In this document: piece after piece, positions 8,067 through 17,066 of the stretch
Numbering within the stretch: the first letter of the stretch is position 1
How the letters are laid out: each line of letters starts with the position of its first letter
Assembly: GCF_000482505.1 (NCBI RefSeq)
Contig: NZ_AXVL01000010.1
Span: forward strand, 53,187 to 117,186
Origin: Leptotrichia trevisanii DSM 22070
GTDB taxonomy: Bacteria > Fusobacteriota > Fusobacteriia > Fusobacteriales > Leptotrichiaceae
Length of the DNA: 64,000 nt
Reading direction: 5' to 3'
Program-made: the position numbers and the translations under genes
Notes under the pieces: generated by a model
What the model was told of the DNA's origin: nothing
What the model saw: the letters and a program-made list of their open reading frames with translations, nothing else
The model's database searches: none

Positions 8067-8591
8067 TTAAATATTCTCTTTTTTCAAAGTTTTAGCAAAC
8101 AATTTTCCATTTTTTACATAATGGTCAGCATTTTTTTGAATATGTTCTATTTCTTCATTAGTCAATTTTCTCACTATTTTAGCAGGACTTCCTAAAATGA
8201 GAACACCTTTCTCATAAGGAATTTTATGAGTAACTAAAGAACCTGCACCTATAAGACAGTTAGGAGCGATTTTTGTCCCGTTTAAAACTGTGCTGCCCAT
8301 TCCTACTATCACATTATCTCCTATTTCACAGCTATGAAGTATCACATTATGACCTACAGTAACATTTTCTCCCACGATACAGGGAAGTCCAAAATCAGTA
8401 TGTAATGTCGAATTATCCTGAACATTGCTATTTTTCCCTATAATTATTTTCTCCACATCTCCTCTTAGTACCGCACCGAACCATATATTTACCCCGTCAT
8501 TCAGTTCTACATTTCCCATAACATCAGCACTTTCAGCAATAAATACCTCTCCCGATATTTTAGGTTTTATCCCGTCCAATTCATAAATCAT
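8067..8591 (-). CDS. Gamma-carbonic-anhydrase-like hexapeptide-repeat protein
   Basis: 174 residues of left-handed beta-helix hexapeptide repeats (for example NIWFGAVLRGDVEKIIIG). The three metal-binding histidines typical of the gamma-CA/YrdA/PaaY family are present: H64 (STLHTDFG), H81 and H86 (TVGHNVILHSC). The family binds zinc or iron. Many members have weak or no carbonic anhydrase activity, so the exact reaction is uncertain. The ATG at 8591 follows AGGAGAG. It is the last gene of the minus-strand operon, 19 bp after trmD. Confidence 0.85.
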   Translation of the reverse strand: MIYELDGIKPKISGEVFIAESADVMGNVELNDGVNIWFGAVLRGDVEKIIIGKNSNVQDNSTLHTDFGLPCIVGENVTVGHNVILHSCEIGDNVIVGMGSTVLNGTKIAPNCLIGAGSLVTHKIPYEKGVLILGSPAKIVRKLTNEEIEHIQKNADHYVKNGKLFAKTLKKENI

Positions 8592-8610
8592 CCTGAATAC
8601 ACTCTCCTAA

Positions 8611-9372
8611 CTACTTGTCTTTCTTTTTCAAGTATTTCTTATAAACCTTCTTAAATTCCAAATCTTCATCAATATTTTCTAACTTTTTTTTAAACAAATC
8701 CATTCTATTCTTCATAGTTTTCTCAATTGAGTGAAACTGCCTATATTCATCAATTTTAGCGTGATTTCCACTTCGCAGGACTTCTGGAACGGTGTAACCG
8801 TCAATCTCTACGGGCCTTGTGTATTGTGGAAAGCCTAAGAGTCCGTTGTAAAATGAGTCGGTTTCAAAGGATTCTTTCTTAATTACGCCTTCTTTTATCC
8901 GAATTACAGAATCCATAATTACAAGGGAAGGCAAGTCGCCACTGCTTAGGACATAATCTCCAATGGAAATTTCTTCATCCACAAATTTATCAATTACCCT
9001 TTGATCTAGCCCTTCGTAACGTCCTGAAATAAGTACGATTTCATCTTTTTCTGAAAGTTCTGTAACTTTGTTGTGGGTTAGCTGTTTTCCTTGTGGGGAT
9101 AAAAAAATTACGTAAGGTTTTTTTGAATTTTCGTTATTGTAAAATTCGTAGTTTTCGTAAAAGAAGTTCCAGTAGGCTTCTGGTTTTAAAACCATTCCGG
9201 CACCGCCACCAAAAGGGATGTCGTCCATCTGGCTGTGTTTATTTCTGGCGTAATCCCTTATGTTTACGATGTTAAAATCGATAATATCCTTGTCGCTTGC
9301 TCTTTTTAGGATTGTTTGTGATAAATATTGCTCAAATAATTCTGGAAATAGTGTGAGTACATTAAATTTCAT
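8611..9372 (-). CDS. trmD: tRNA (guanine-N1-)-methyltransferase
   Basis: 253 residues, full length. TrmD methylates G37 of tRNAs, preventing +1 frameshifts, using S-adenosylmethionine. The family hallmarks are present: MKFNVLTLFPELFEQYL at the start, [33 protein letters not shown], and the trefoil-knot loop SIGDYVLSSGDLP, then LLGFPQYTRP. It follows rimM, its usual neighbour, with a 39-bp gap and AGAGGT before the ATG. A broken copy of this gene lies at 3136-3720. Confidence 0.95.
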   Translation of the reverse strand: MKFNVLTLFPELFEQYLSQTILKRASDKDIIDFNIVNIRDYARNKHSQMDDIPFGGGAGMVLKPEAYWNFFYENYEFYNNENSKKPYVIFLSPQGKQLTHNKVTELSEKDEIVLISGRYEGLDQRVIDKFVDEEISIGDYVLSSGDLPSLVIMDSVIRIKEGVIKKESFETDSFYNGLLGFPQYTRPVEIDGYTVPEVLRSGNHAKIDEYRQFHSIEKTMKNRMDLFKKKLENIDEDLEFKKVYKKYLKKKDK

Positions 9373-9411
9373 TGATTTTACCTCTTGTATTTATTTTCAA
9401 ATTCTATTTAT

Positions 9412-9921
9412 CTATTCTCGCATTCCGTCGATTAGGCTTACTTCAATTCTGTTGTTTGGGAAGTCGATCTTTGTTACAAATTCGTCAATTAATGGAACCA
9501 TTATCTCTTTTTCTGTTTCAATATCTTCAATAATTAAGATATTGTGGGCAGCAGTTTCCATTACATCAATAATTTCGCCAATTTTTTCATTTTCAGAAAA
9601 CACTTCTATTCCAAACAAATCTTTTACGTAAAATTCATCTTCGTTTCTTTCAGGCAGTAAATCACGTCGAATTTTGATTTTATAGCCATTCAGCTCTTTT
9701 GCAGCATCAATATTGTCAATTCCTTCAAAGTCTAAAATTGCTTTTTTGTCATTTAGCCTTTTTACATTTTTTACGACAAGCAATTTCTTTTTGTCATTTT
9801 TTTCAAGAAGAACACGCTCATTTTCGATAAGTTCAATATTTTCAAAAATTGAGGTAATTTTAACGCTGCCACGTAAATGATGTGTTCCAACGATTGTTCC
9901 TATATTTACTAAGTTTTCCAT
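9412..9921 (-). CDS. rimM: Ribosome maturation factor RimM
   Basis: 169 residues with an N-terminal RimM beta-barrel (VNIGTIVGTHHLRGSVKI) and a C-terminal PRC-barrel (FYVKDLFGIEVF...; IMVPLIDEFVTKID). RimM helps assemble the 30S subunit head by binding S19. It lies directly upstream of trmD in the same operon, the common bacterial arrangement, although rpsP and the KH-domain gene that often accompany it are absent here. Confidence 0.93.
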   Translation of the reverse strand: MENLVNIGTIVGTHHLRGSVKITSIFENIELIENERVLLEKNDKKKLLVVKNVKRLNDKKAILDFEGIDNIDAAKELNGYKIKIRRDLLPERNEDEFYVKDLFGIEVFSENEKIGEIIDVMETAAHNILIIEDIETEKEIMVPLIDEFVTKIDFPNNRIEVSLIDGMRE

Positions 9922-9957
9922 TATTTATTATTATTTCTCTCTTTCTTAAATCTTTTT

Positions 9958-10377
9958 CTAAATATCTTTTTTTAATTTTGTGAATTTTCTGCTATCTTCA
10001 GCGATCATTTTCAATTCATCCAAATCAATCCCGTCAAAGTTGGCTGCAACTGCCGAAATTATTCCTTCCACCAATGGGGCATCTGCAATTTTTGCCTTAA
10101 CTTGGCCTTCCAGCTCCTTTATTGCCTTAGCTGCATTAAATACAGAACTTCCCATATCTACAAAAACAAGCACTCCAGCACCGTTATCTGCACGAACGAT
10201 TGCTTCCTTCACATTCTCAACATTCGTTCCGTAAACTTCTCTTTTTACATTTCCCCCATTTTCCAATGCAAATTCTTCTTGCTTAAATACCTTCACAAAG
10301 TTAATGATCTCCTGTGCAAGTGTGTTACTGTGGCTAACTACCACGATTCCTACTAATTTATGATTATTTTCCTTCAT
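9958..10377 (-). CDS. DhaM-like EIIA-Man-fold phosphotransfer protein
   Basis: 139 residues. The start KLVGIVVVSHSNTLA carries the phosphorylated-histidine motif of DhaM (H16). The later DNGAGVLVFVDMGSSVFNA matches the DhaM/EIIA-Man fold. In dihydroxyacetone kinase systems DhaM passes phosphate from HPr to DhaL-ADP. Here no dhaK or dhaL is adjacent; the gene sits between an RNA methyltransferase and rimM. It may serve kinase subunits encoded elsewhere or be regulatory. Confidence 0.75.
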   Translation of the reverse strand: MKENNHKLVGIVVVSHSNTLAQEIINFVKVFKQEEFALENGGNVKREVYGTNVENVKEAIVRADNGAGVLVFVDMGSSVFNAAKAIKELEGQVKAKIADAPLVEGIISAVAANFDGIDLDELKMIAEDSRKFTKLKKDI

Positions 10378-10436
10378 TTTTTTATTTTTGTCCTTTCATA
10401 TTATGTTTGTGTTTTTATTTTTTGTTATTTTGATTT

Positions 10437-11000
10437 TTAATTTTCTCCCAATAATCTGTCTAAAATTATTGAAACGGCACTTCTGACACATAAATGATTG
10501 TATCTAGTCTTTCCTCTAATTGGCTCCAAAATTTTATAGGATAAATCCATAATTTCATTTGTAAGCCCCCAGCCTGTTCCAAACAAGATTAGATATGGTG
10601 AATCATCTTCAACCATTTCCTTGCCTAAATCAGCATATCCAACAGTATTTGGGAAAATTTTTGCCGAAGTTGTAATAATCTTTGGTTTTTTTCCTTCAAT
10701 TTTTTCAATTGTTTCTATTGCACTTTGTACAGAGTCTTCAAGTTCTGTATTTTCAAAGGCTTCATTTCTATTTTTGTTAAATTCTATTCCATTTCCTTCA
10801 GTCCAGTAGCCAATAATTCTTCCTGTCAACTCTTTCTGGGCATCAACTGGAGTTATGATGAAATATTTTTTTATATCATAAGTCCTGCAAGTTCTGGAAA
10901 TATCGTGTATATCAAAGTTTGTGACAGAAGTTGCCACAACTACATTATTTCTGTTGTATACAGGATAGTGGACAAGTCCCACATATATGTTATCTCTCAT
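10437..11000 (-). CDS. SAM-dependent RNA methyltransferase (SPOUT-like, Methyltrn_RNA_4 type)
   Basis: 187 residues. The N-terminal segment NIYVGLVHYPVYNRNNVVVATSVTNFD and the C-terminal PYLILFGTGWGLTNE...IRGKTRYNHLCVRSAVSIILDRLLG fit the small SPOUT-fold family known as SAM-dependent RNA methyltransferase (Pfam Methyltrn_RNA_4). The RNA target is not established. Being in the same operon as trmD and rimM supports a translation role. ATG at 11000 follows GAGAGGA. Confidence 0.75.
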   Translation of the reverse strand: MRDNIYVGLVHYPVYNRNNVVVATSVTNFDIHDISRTCRTYDIKKYFIITPVDAQKELTGRIIGYWTEGNGIEFNKNRNEAFENTELEDSVQSAIETIEKIEGKKPKIITTSAKIFPNTVGYADLGKEMVEDDSPYLILFGTGWGLTNEIMDLSYKILEPIRGKTRYNHLCVRSAVSIILDRLLGEN

Positions 11001-11023
11001 TTTTTGTATTCCTCTCAGATTTT

Positions 11024-12109
11024 TTATTTATTTCGTTTCTGCCTGTAGCCACGTATCTGCTCATTTTGTTCTTTATAGGCTAGAGCCATAATAAACAGTA
11101 TTACAGTTTGTACCCAGAAAATTGCAAAATCGGTAAAGTTATGTACCACAATTCCAGCAATCAGAGCAATTTTTAACACATTATTTCTGTCATTTCTCAA
11201 AATATCGTATAAATAACGTAAAAATACGGCAAGTAAAGCTATTGTTCCAATTAGTCCGTAACTTAAAAGCAGTTCTACAAGTGCATTATGCGAATGCGGA
11301 TACACGTAATTTGTAAATTTGTAGTAAAAAAAGTTTCCATGTCCGTATAGAATATTTGTTTTCTTAAAAATTCTGAATGCCATATCAATAATTTCAATTC
11401 TTAGCCAAAAATATTCTATAAGTGTGCTTTCCCGCAAAAATGGGAAGATTCCTGAAATTACTCCTAGAATATATGACAAAAGCATTAAAATACATCCCAC
11501 AAAATATCTTCTTCGTAAAAAGTAGAAAAATAATACAAATATCCCAAGAACTACGGCGATTAGTGAAGATCTTGAGCCAGTTAGCAGGATTGTTAAAATA
11601 TTCATGAAAAATATTGCAAAATTGATTTTTGATTTTTTTTCAAAAACAAAATATAAATTTATAATTGCTGACATCATCATAATGCTTCCCAAATAATTTG
11701 GATTAAGATATCCAAAATAGCCAATTCTATTATGTGTGAATAAAAATTCTCCAATTCCGACAAAAAGTGATATTCCAGAAAATTTTGCCATCCACTCCAA
11801 ATTATATTTTTTAAATTCCACATCTACAATCAGTGTATAATAACGCCCAACTACAATACACAAAAATATCGGAATTGCGATTAATCCTAAAATATTTTTA
11901 TAAAAGGCGGAAGTTATAAGTGAAAATCCTAAAACAATTCCCACCGTAATTAGCGACTTGTCCTTAAATATTTTTTTATATTCTCCAGTTGTAAAAATAT
12001 TTACCAATATTAAAATGCTAAATAAAATAACTAAAACATAATGTATAAAAATTGATGCACCCAAAAGTAAATACAATTTTTCCAAATATTTCTGATTTTT
12101 TGTTTCCAA
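11024..12109 (-). CDS. O-antigen ligase / Wzy-like membrane protein
   Basis: 361 residues with ten or more hydrophobic helices. The Wzy_C/WaaL family signatures are visible: TGSRSSLIAVVLGIFVLFFY and the periplasmic loop YPHSHNALVELLLSYGLIG. Members transfer or polymerise lipid-linked glycans at the periplasmic face. Start is TTG at 12109, six bases after AAGGAGG; no better ATG is available. No other glycan genes are adjacent, so substrate and partner genes are unknown. It sits in an operon with translation genes. Confidence 0.8.
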   Translation of the reverse strand: METKNQKYLEKLYLLLGASIFIHYVLVILFSILILVNIFTTGEYKKIFKDKSLITVGIVLGFSLITSAFYKNILGLIAIPIFLCIVVGRYYTLIVDVEFKKYNLEWMAKFSGISLFVGIGEFLFTHNRIGYFGYLNPNYLGSIMMMSAIINLYFVFEKKSKINFAIFFMNILTILLTGSRSSLIAVVLGIFVLFFYFLRRRYFVGCILMLLSYILGVISGIFPFLRESTLIEYFWLRIEIIDMAFRIFKKTNILYGHGNFFYYKFTNYVYPHSHNALVELLLSYGLIGTIALLAVFLRYLYDILRNDRNNVLKIALIAGIVVHNFTDFAIFWVQTVILFIMALAYKEQNEQIRGYRQKRNK

Positions 12110-12264
12110 GTTTCCTCCTTATAGTTATAATAAGATAGTAAAACATCTTTAAAATTATAGCCAATCCATTTAAAAATTGGAGTAAAAATATGTAAAAAGC
12201 AATGGACATAGATACAGCCAACTTTCTGCTCTCGTTTTAAACTAGACTATATATTCAAAATTTT

Positions 12265-14574
12265 TTATAAAACTCCCTGCTCAAAGGCATAAGGAGTGTA
12301 TTTTCCACTTTTTGTATCAATACTTTTAATAATCTGTTTCACTTCATCTGCCTTTTCAAACGTAAAGTCCAGCCTTAATTCATCCAAATTCAGCTCATAA
12401 ATATCATCCAACCTTGGTATCAGATTCATCGGCTTATCCAAATAAAGTTCAATATTATCAAGTTCATTTCTTACAATCTTGTACTTATCATAAAATTCTC
12501 CTTCCAGCTCCTTGTATTCCTTATCAAAAATTTTATGCTCGATGTACATTCCTTTTAGATGGCCATAAATTACAAGCCCTTTTTTCAACTTGTCAGATTT
12601 TATGTTTTTTAGTTGCCGATAACTTAATTCTGGCGATAAAAATACAGTTTCAAGATTTTTAAAGCTGGAAAACATCTCAATTGCATGATTGTTGAAAACA
12701 TTTAAGTTCCAGTCCAGCGTTTGCCCTTTTACTCCAGTTTTTTCTCCCATAATTGCCTGATAAAGATTGGAGGCTAAATTTGTACCTATTTTTATTTTAT
12801 TTGTTTTAGACAAATTCTTTTCCTTTGCAACGTCAAACTGTTTTCTGTAAACTTTTGTTATCCCCATTTCACGACAGACATTTTCCTGTTCGTCATTTGT
12901 AACAAGTGCAGAAACGATAGGCTTTTTGCTATTTTTATCTTTCCCACTTTCCATATTTTCAGAATTTTTATTTGTTTCAAAATCGTATTTTTTTCGCTCA
13001 ATAGCCGTTCTTTTGTAAGATTCAAGCAATTTTTCCAAAAGTTCCGAAACACATTCCCTTTTCAGAGTTTTCAGCTCACTAAATGGAATAAATGAAGTCC
13101 CATCATAATCAATCTGAATTTTCCCAAGCTCAAATGTCGTATCTCCAAGTTCCCCAATTTTTTCAGCAATTTGCTCTTTTGTAATCAATTTTTTTGCATC
13201 TTGCTCAATAATATTTCCTTTTTTTGTAACAGAAATTATTTCATTTTTCAAATTTTCAATTTCCAGCGTAAGCTCGATTTTATGCCCTTTTTTTGCAAGT
13301 AATGTCGCATTAACAGCGGCATACCTTTTGGAAATTTTTATATTATGAATAATTCTGTCATTAATTTCTTTGGAATAATTTTTGTAAATATATCTTGTCC
13401 CTTTTGGTAATTTTCCAATGGAAATAATATCGAATCTGTCAGCTTTTGAGATTTTTTCTATATTCTCGCTTTTTCCATTCTGTTTTTTATTTTTCTTTTC
13501 AGAATTTCCATTTTTTCCAGTTTCAATAATCCGAATTTTATTTACATATTCTCCGCCAATCTGCTCAAAATTTTCATCCACAAATTGAACTCCATCTCCT
13601 AAAATAAGTTCATCATCAATTTTAAAATTATTCGATTCACCAATTCTCGCTCCAAGAAAATATCCAAAATTTGAGGAATATTTAAAGTTCATAAGCTTGT
13701 TATCCAAATAAAAATATCCTTTTGAATAACCACGGTTAAACAATTTGTAACTTTCTGTCGGACGTGGAGTGCCTTTTAGAATATTGTCATAATAGCTTAC
13801 AGTTTCATAAACATACTCGCTCGATTTTTTTCGTCCCTCAACCTTTATCGCATCAATCCCAATATCCTTTAACATATTTATTTCCTTTTCCTGCAATAAC
13901 TGATCGTTTGGGCTTAAAAAATAAGCATTTTCTCCATTTTCATCTGTAAACTTCTTACGGCAGGAATATGCACAAAGTCCACGGTTTCCGCTTCGCCCTC
14001 CGATAAAGCTGCTTATATAGCAGTTTCCAGAATAGGAAATGCAAAGTGAGCCTGAAACAAATATTTCCAGTTCAATGTCAGTTTTTTCACGAATGCTTTT
14101 TATTTCTTCAAAAGAAAGTTCTCTTGCAAGGCAGACACGGGTAAGTCCTAATTCCTTTAGTTTATTGGCTTCCACGTGATTTGCCACAGTCATCTGGGTA
14201 CTTCCATGAATCTTTAAATCTGGAAAATTCTCCTTCAAAAACTTCACAAATCCCAAGTCCTGCACAATAACAGCATCAATCCCGTGTTCATAAACTCTTT
14301 TGACATTGTTATACATGCTGTTAATCTCGCTGTCCTTCAAAATCGTATTCAAAGTCATAAGCGTCTTTACCCCACGTGAATGAGCGTAGTCAATCCCATC
14401 AAACACTTCCTGCATAGCCAGATTTTCATTATTCCTTCTCGCTCCAAACCCTTTCAGCCCGAAAAATACCTCATTAGCCCCAGCTTTCACAGCTGCAACC
14501 AGCTTTTCATAATTACCGGCCGGTGCCAAAATATTCATTTTTCTTTTTTTATCAAAATCTATTGCTTCTTCCAA
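12265..14574 (-). CDS. Peptidase U32 family protein, RlhA-like
   Basis: 769 residues. The first ~300 match U32 TIM-barrel proteins: MNILAPAGNYEKLVAAVKAGANEVFFG, then HGSTQMTV, then the cysteine-containing segment SGSLCISYSGNCYISSF...GNRGLCAYSCRKKF, which probably binds an Fe-S cluster. A long C-terminal extension (~450 residues) resembles the DUF3656-containing RlhA/YdcP type, which hydroxylates a cytidine of 23S rRNA. TrhP-like tRNA hydroxylation is an alternative. Two starts compete: TTG 14574, placed behind GGAGAG, and ATG 14538, which matches the usual family N-terminus (MNILAPAG). Confidence 0.85.
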   Translation of the reverse strand: MEEAIDFDKKRKMNILAPAGNYEKLVAAVKAGANEVFFGLKGFGARRNNENLAMQEVFDGIDYAHSRGVKTLMTLNTILKDSEINSMYNNVKRVYEHGIDAVIVQDLGFVKFLKENFPDLKIHGSTQMTVANHVEANKLKELGLTRVCLARELSFEEIKSIREKTDIELEIFVSGSLCISYSGNCYISSFIGGRSGNRGLCAYSCRKKFTDENGENAYFLSPNDQLLQEKEINMLKDIGIDAIKVEGRKKSSEYVYETVSYYDNILKGTPRPTESYKLFNRGYSKGYFYLDNKLMNFKYSSNFGYFLGARIGESNNFKIDDELILGDGVQFVDENFEQIGGEYVNKIRIIETGKNGNSEKKNKKQNGKSENIEKISKADRFDIISIGKLPKGTRYIYKNYSKEINDRIIHNIKISKRYAAVNATLLAKKGHKIELTLEIENLKNEIISVTKKGNIIEQDAKKLITKEQIAEKIGELGDTTFELGKIQIDYDGTSFIPFSELKTLKRECVSELLEKLLESYKRTAIERKKYDFETNKNSENMESGKDKNSKKPIVSALVTNDEQENVCREMGITKVYRKQFDVAKEKNLSKTNKIKIGTNLASNLYQAIMGEKTGVKGQTLDWNLNVFNNHAIEMFSSFKNLETVFLSPELSYRQLKNIKSDKLKKGLVIYGHLKGMYIEHKIFDKEYKELEGEFYDKYKIVRNELDNIELYLDKPMNLIPRLDDIYELNLDELRLDFTFEKADEVKQIIKSIDTKSGKYTPYAFEQGVL

Positions 14575-14716
14575 TTTAAATTTCTCTCCATTTTATCCAA
14601 ATTTTTCATCTTTGTATATTATATCAAATTTGTTATTTTTTTCCAATTTATTTTTTAAAATAAAATCTCAATCCTATAAGTATTCAAATTAATGATTTTT
14701 ATTTAAAGTTGTTAAT

Positions 14717-15050
14717 AAAAATAACCTATAATACTAAACTTCTATTTAAAAAATAGAAATAAAATTCTATAACAATTAATTTGATAACCTTATAAAAAAA
14801 ATCAAATCTAATTTTTAAGTATCCATCTTAAGGACTTTTATAATTTTATTTAATAAGTTATGATTAATAATAGTTTTTTTATATGTTTATTCATTTTTTT
14901 AACGTAAGGGCATCAGACGCCATGCCTTTTTTCACAATAACAGTTATTTTAACCTGTATAACTGACTACTGCTTAGAGATAATGTCGAAACGTTCTACGA
15001 ACTACCCCGCTTTACGCAAAACTTTCTTATTTAATATTTTCCAAATTTAA
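14717..15050. repeat. Dispersed intergenic repeat, copy 1
   Basis: This stretch is clearly related to 40521-40821. Both contain the blocks tctatttaaaaa, atttttaagtatccatctta, ttatgattaataa and taacgtaagggcatcagacg, then the shared block ccgctttacgcaaaactttc. Copy 1 has an extra ~75 bp (14930-15005) that copy 2 lacks. A hairpin GGGCAT/ATGCC followed by TTTTTT (14908-14932) could act as a terminator. No coding potential is seen. A MITE-like or structured-RNA origin is possible. Confidence 0.8.
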
Positions 15051-15649
15051 GAATTTAAATATAATAATCTTTATAATTTAATAAAGAATGTAGTGATTTT
15101 TTTGGAATGAAAACGACTAAACACATTTATGTGCTTCTTTCGCCAGAACCTTTATAACAAATATGTTTTATAGAGTTTTTCTAATCTTTAATTTGCGAAA
15201 GTGAGTGTTAGCGAGTTTCGTTTTCGTAGTAATTCAGGTTTATCCAAATAATAAATGTTTTGACTACTTTCCCAAATAAAATTTGGGAATATTTCAAAAA
15301 ATGCTTAGACGAGCCAGGGATAGTGCGTAGCACTTTCACTATTCTCTTTAGTATGACATTATTTAAATATACTAAAATAACTATTATTGCGAAATAAAGG
15401 GAAATGGCGACTGATTTCCCTTGCTTGTATAAAAAGAAAAAACATAGAATATATGAAAAACATTTATTAATAATAAGCAGTTTTTCAAATTCTGAATAAG
15501 AATCCCTTATATGGATACTTAATGATTAAATTTAATTAAAGTATATTTAGAAATTTAAATTATTTTCTTATAAAAACCTTTATTTTATGAGAAAAAGATG
15601 ATATTATTATGATAAATAAATTATGGAGAAAGGAGAGAATGTTAAAAAT
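15051..15649. other. Non-coding stretch with small palindromes
   Basis: No open reading frame or RNA gene is recognisable. Two small perfect inverted repeats are visible: CCCAAAT/ATTTGGG (15271-15287) and AGTGC-GTA-GCACT (15322-15334). Together with copy 1 of the repeat this makes about 1 kb without a gene. Sequence such as gcgaaagtgagtgttagcgag resembles parts of the second repeat copy, so the repeat may extend further than marked. Confidence 0.5.
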
Positions 15650-16093
15650 ATGGAATTTTATAATTTTACTTATTTAGAGAATAAAAGACTTGTAACTGAT
15701 AAATTTTTTCTTGTTATGATTATTTTTGTAATTGCATTTGTATTATTTGCGTTTTGGAAATGGTTTAAAGGAAGTATTTCTTTAAGAGATAAGCAGCTTA
15801 GTTTGCTTGGATTGATGTTTATTTTTTTATTTAGCTTGTATCATTTTGAAAATTATAGAGCTAAAAATAATCAGGAAAAAGTTTATAAAAATTCGGCAAG
15901 CGTTATTAAAAAATTGGCTGAAAAATTTAAAGTTGGAGAAAATGAAATTTTTATAAATACTCCTGAAATAACAGAACATACAGTTTATAAAATAAGAGAT
16001 AAGTTTTATCAGATTCATTGGGTAGACAATAATATTCTGGTTGAACAGATGACAGTACCTTATGTGGATGAAATTAAGACATTTAAGGAATAG
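15650..16093 (+). CDS. DUF3290 family membrane protein
   Basis: 147 residues from ATG 15650. An ATG at 15623 has no ribosome site, and the AAAGGAGAG that serves this gene lies after it. The start MEFYNFTYLENKRLVTDKFF is followed by two transmembrane helices and a ~75-residue soluble domain. This matches DUF3290 proteins, which are typically encoded next to DUF421/YetF proteins, as is the case here (16148-16780). The function of the pair is not established. They probably form a membrane complex. Confidence 0.75.
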   Translation: MEFYNFTYLENKRLVTDKFFLVMIIFVIAFVLFAFWKWFKGSISLRDKQLSLLGLMFIFLFSLYHFENYRAKNNQEKVYKNSASVIKKLAEKFKVGENEIFINTPEITEHTVYKIRDKFYQIHWVDNNILVEQMTVPYVDEIKTFKE

Positions 16094-16147
16094 TGGCATT
16101 TTTTATTTTTAAAGCAAAAAATAGTAAAGAAAGTGAGATGATGTAAT

Positions 16148-16780
16148 TTGGATTTTATAATTCCTGTGGCGATAAAACTTACAATTGGATTTATTGCCTT
16201 GGTAGTATTTATGAATTTGAATGGACGAAGCCAGCTGGCACCAACTTCAACAGAAGATCAGATAGGTAACTATGTTCTTGGGGGAATCATCGGTGGTGTA
16301 ATTTACAATCCAAGCATAACAATAGTCCAGTTCCTAATAGTCCTTTTAATATGGGGAGTGTTAATGACAACGATAGATTTTCTAAAGAATTCAAACAAGA
16401 ATGTAAAAAAAATGATAGACGGACAAATTGTATACTTAATAAAAGGTGGAAAAATGTTAACAGAAAATTTTGCTCAGGCAACTCTTTCTATCCCTGATTT
16501 CTACACAAAATTACGGACAAAAGGCATTTTCAAAATATCAGACATTGAAGATGCATTTATGGAATCAAACGGACAACTAATTGTCATACAAAAGAATGAT
16601 GAAAATTATTCAAACTTATTAATTTCAGAAGGAAAAATCTTGGAAGAAAACTTGGAGCATATTGGAAAAGATGACAAGTGGCTGCAGGAAGAACTAGAAA
16701 AATACAATATTTCTGATATTAATGACATTTTTCTGGTTGAATACAGTAACGATGATAAACTTTTTATTGTGAAGAAGTAA
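16148..16780 (+). CDS. DUF421 / YetF family membrane protein
   Basis: 210 residues starting with TTG at 16148, eight bases after AGTGAGATGA. Three N-terminal hydrophobic helices (NLNGRSQLAPTSTEDQIGNYVLGGIIGGVIYN is the family signature between helices 1 and 2) precede a cytoplasmic alpha/beta domain with DFYTKLRTKGIFKISDIEDAFMESNGQLIVI. YetF-like proteins are linked to stress and spore envelope functions in Bacillus; the biochemical role is unclear. It forms a two-gene unit with the DUF3290 gene, followed by a terminator. Confidence 0.85.
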   Translation: MDFIIPVAIKLTIGFIALVVFMNLNGRSQLAPTSTEDQIGNYVLGGIIGGVIYNPSITIVQFLIVLLIWGVLMTTIDFLKNSNKNVKKMIDGQIVYLIKGGKMLTENFAQATLSIPDFYTKLRTKGIFKISDIEDAFMESNGQLIVIQKNDENYSNLLISEGKILEENLEHIGKDDKWLQEELEKYNISDINDIFLVEYSNDDKLFIVKK

Positions 16781-16795
16781 AAAAAGTTTAATTAA

Positions 16796-16845
16796 GAAAA
16801 AATACTCGAATAGTAGTGTAAATTATTGTTTGGGTATTTTTTATT
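16796..16845 (+). terminator. Hairpin terminator after the DUF421 gene
   Basis: AAAATACTCGAA pairs with TTTGGGTATTTT (some G-U pairs), followed by a T-run. Confidence 0.7.
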
Positions 16846-17066
16846 ACAAATATGTGATTTTTTGTGTTTGAAAAAAATTAATGAAATTTACTAATGAATA
16901 TGCTATAATTAAGACAATTATTGAGTATATTCTTAATTTTAAACTATTGAAATTATTGGTATATGGTATATTAAGTAAATTTTAATCGTAATCTTTAAAT
17001 ATTATTGAATTTTTGCCTCAATAAAGTTTAGAAAATATTTGAACTGCTGAGAAAGGATGAAAAATT

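Noticed and set aside
9260..9631. Plus-strand frame opposite trmD and rimM
   Set aside because: Serine/isoleucine-rich shadow of two well-supported minus-strand genes.
10621..11048. Two overlapping plus-strand frames opposite the RNA methyltransferase gene
   Set aside because: Shadow frames without ribosome sites; the minus-strand gene has clear family features.
14717..15622. CRISPR array or tRNA cluster in the 1-kb gap
   Set aside because: No regular spaced repeats and no cloverleaf; the repeat has only one copy here and one at 40.5 kb.
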